Source: an uncultured Lachnospiraceae bacterium
GTDB lineage: Bacteria; Bacillota; Clostridia; Lachnospirales; Lachnospiraceae
Assembly (NCBI GenBank): GCA_900544685.1
Contig: UQWA01000045.1
Coordinates: 1 to 15,507 of the forward strand
Length of the DNA: 15,507 bases
Reading direction: 5' to 3'
Part shown: positions 14,961-15,507 of the stretch, piece by piece
Numbering within the stretch: the stretch's first letter is position 1
How the letters are laid out: each line of letters begins with the position of its first letter
The notes under the pieces: model-generated
Database searches by the model: none
What the model was told of the DNA's origin: nothing
The model's input: only the letters and a program-made list of their open reading frames with translations
Made by a program: the position numbers and the translations under genes

Positions 14961-14989
14961 ATTATAATGGATGATTTGAATGTTGTCAA
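14961..14989 (-). promoter_or_regulatory. Promoter of tRNA-Met
   Basis: Minus strand TTGACA (14984-14989) and TATAAT (14961-14966), both perfect, with the ideal 17-bp spacer. The predicted start is about 6 nt before the mature tRNA. Confidence 0.88.
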
Positions 14990-15023
14990 CTATTTTCTTA
15001 TGAATTTATGAATTTCTACCTCG

Positions 15024-15320
15024 TTAATTCTCTGCGCGGAACAGTATTTCATCCTCTCCTACCATTCCCAGTTTCTCTTTTGCCATTTCTCCTGCGTATT
15101 CTTCTGTCTTTACTCGATCCTGAAGCTGGGCGATGTCTTCGGTACGCTCACTCTCATCCTCAAGCTGGGCATTCAGGTTCTCAATCTGCTGTGCATATCC
15201 TGCATTCTTATCCTTCAGCTGGCTGCTCTGTACCAACATGACACACAATAAAATAAATACCACAGCTGAGATACAGATGATCTCTCTGCGATTGCTGCCC
15301 CTATATTTTCTTTTTGTCAT
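15024..15320 (-). CDS. divIC: Septum formation initiator (DivIC / FtsB family)
   Basis: A 98-residue bitopic membrane protein. A basic N-terminus (TKRKYRGSNRRE, 2-13) precedes one TM helix (about 14-32, IICISAVVFILLCVMLVQS). A coiled coil follows (about 34-75, AQQIENLNAQLEDESERTEDIAQLQDRV), then a short extracytoplasmic tail with YAGEMAKEKLGMVGEDEILF, the typical end of DivIC/FtsB proteins. In the family this protein joins the FtsL-DivIB complex at the division septum and helps recruit and activate septal wall synthesis. I chose the ATG at 15320 because GGGAG is 6 nt upstream; the GTG at 15341 has none. In Bacillus and many Clostridia divIC lies near spoIIE; here more than 5 kb of other genes separate them. 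No clear terminator follows before the tRNA promoter. Confidence 0.85.
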   Translation of the reverse strand: MTKRKYRGSNRREIICISAVVFILLCVMLVQSSQLKDKNAGYAQQIENLNAQLEDESERTEDIAQLQDRVKTEEYAGEMAKEKLGMVGEDEILFRAEN

Positions 15321-15378
15321 TCTATACTCCCAAAAAGCCACTAATCAATTATCTTATTATCCTACATTGTCCTATGCC

Positions 15379-15407
15379 ATTTTACCTCGATTTCTGAACT
15401 TTTTCAA
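15379..15407 (-). promoter_or_regulatory. Promoter of divIC
   Basis: Minus strand TTGAAA (15402-15407) and TAAAAT (15379-15384) with a 17-bp spacer, about 52 nt of leader before the start codon. The stretch 15408-15507 upstream holds no gene I can support. Confidence 0.55.
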
Positions 15408-15507
15408 CAGCTTTATACAAATCCCGTGTAAAAAAAACAGCACTCCCCACTGTGATCAGCCCCCTGTCAAGTAGACAAGTAAAAAATCTAAAATAAGTTT
15501 ATAGATA

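Noticed and set aside
1..15507. Mobile element, prophage, CRISPR array, toxin-antitoxin or defence system
   Set aside because: I found no transposase, integrase, repeat-spacer array or defence-type gene. All genes face one way and are housekeeping or ordinary metabolism, so I do not claim a new system of that kind here.

Overview
The window looks like chromosomal DNA from a low-to-medium GC Firmicute, most likely a gut Lachnospiraceae (Clostridia). The evidence is the divIC / spoIIE / tilS / hpt / ftsH gene set typical of Firmicutes, an FMN riboswitch in front of ribU, consensus TTGACA/TATAAT promoters, strong AGGAGG-type ribosome binding sites, and TTG and GTG start codons. Every gene I can support lies on the minus strand. 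Reading in the direction of transcription therefore runs from high to low coordinates. I see no insertion sequence, prophage, CRISPR array or integrase.

Layout in transcription order. (a) 15507-14825: divIC/ftsB-type division gene, then an elongator tRNA-Met with a perfect promoter and a strong hairpin terminator. (b) 14785-13279: trpS and a stand-alone histidine phosphotransfer (HPt) protein, closed by a terminator. (c) 13248-11475: a phosphoglucomutase with its own promoter. (d) 11418-9566: promoter, FMN riboswitch with intrinsic terminator, ribU (riboflavin ECF S-component), a creatininase-family amidohydrolase overlapping ribU by 4 nt, then a terminator. (e) 9455-4003: a SpoIIE-type phosphatase lacking the membrane domain, then tilS-hpt-ftsH as a tight cluster, then a strong terminator. 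(f) 3958-1669: a cytosolic GH13 alpha-glycosidase. (g) 1672-1074: a MarR-family regulator with a perfect-box promoter and an operator-like palindrome at +1. (h) 1057-1: eda (KDPG aldolase) and the start of kdgK (KDG kinase), with a paired operator-like repeat upstream of their promoter.

Most of the window is housekeeping: translation (trpS, tRNA-Met, tilS), purine salvage (hpt), membrane proteolysis (ftsH), division (divIC), sugar-phosphate and maltodextrin metabolism, and the KDG/KDPG end of uronate or Entner-Doudoroff metabolism. I did not find an obviously new multi-gene system. The parts most worth a second look are the FMN-riboswitch-controlled pairing of a riboflavin transporter with a creatininase-family hydrolase, the soluble SpoIIE-like protein detached from divIC, its unusual 22-bp-spaced promoter candidate, the orphan HPt protein, and several clean palindromes at promoters. 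Promoter, operator and transcription-start assignments are read by eye from sequence and are inferences.
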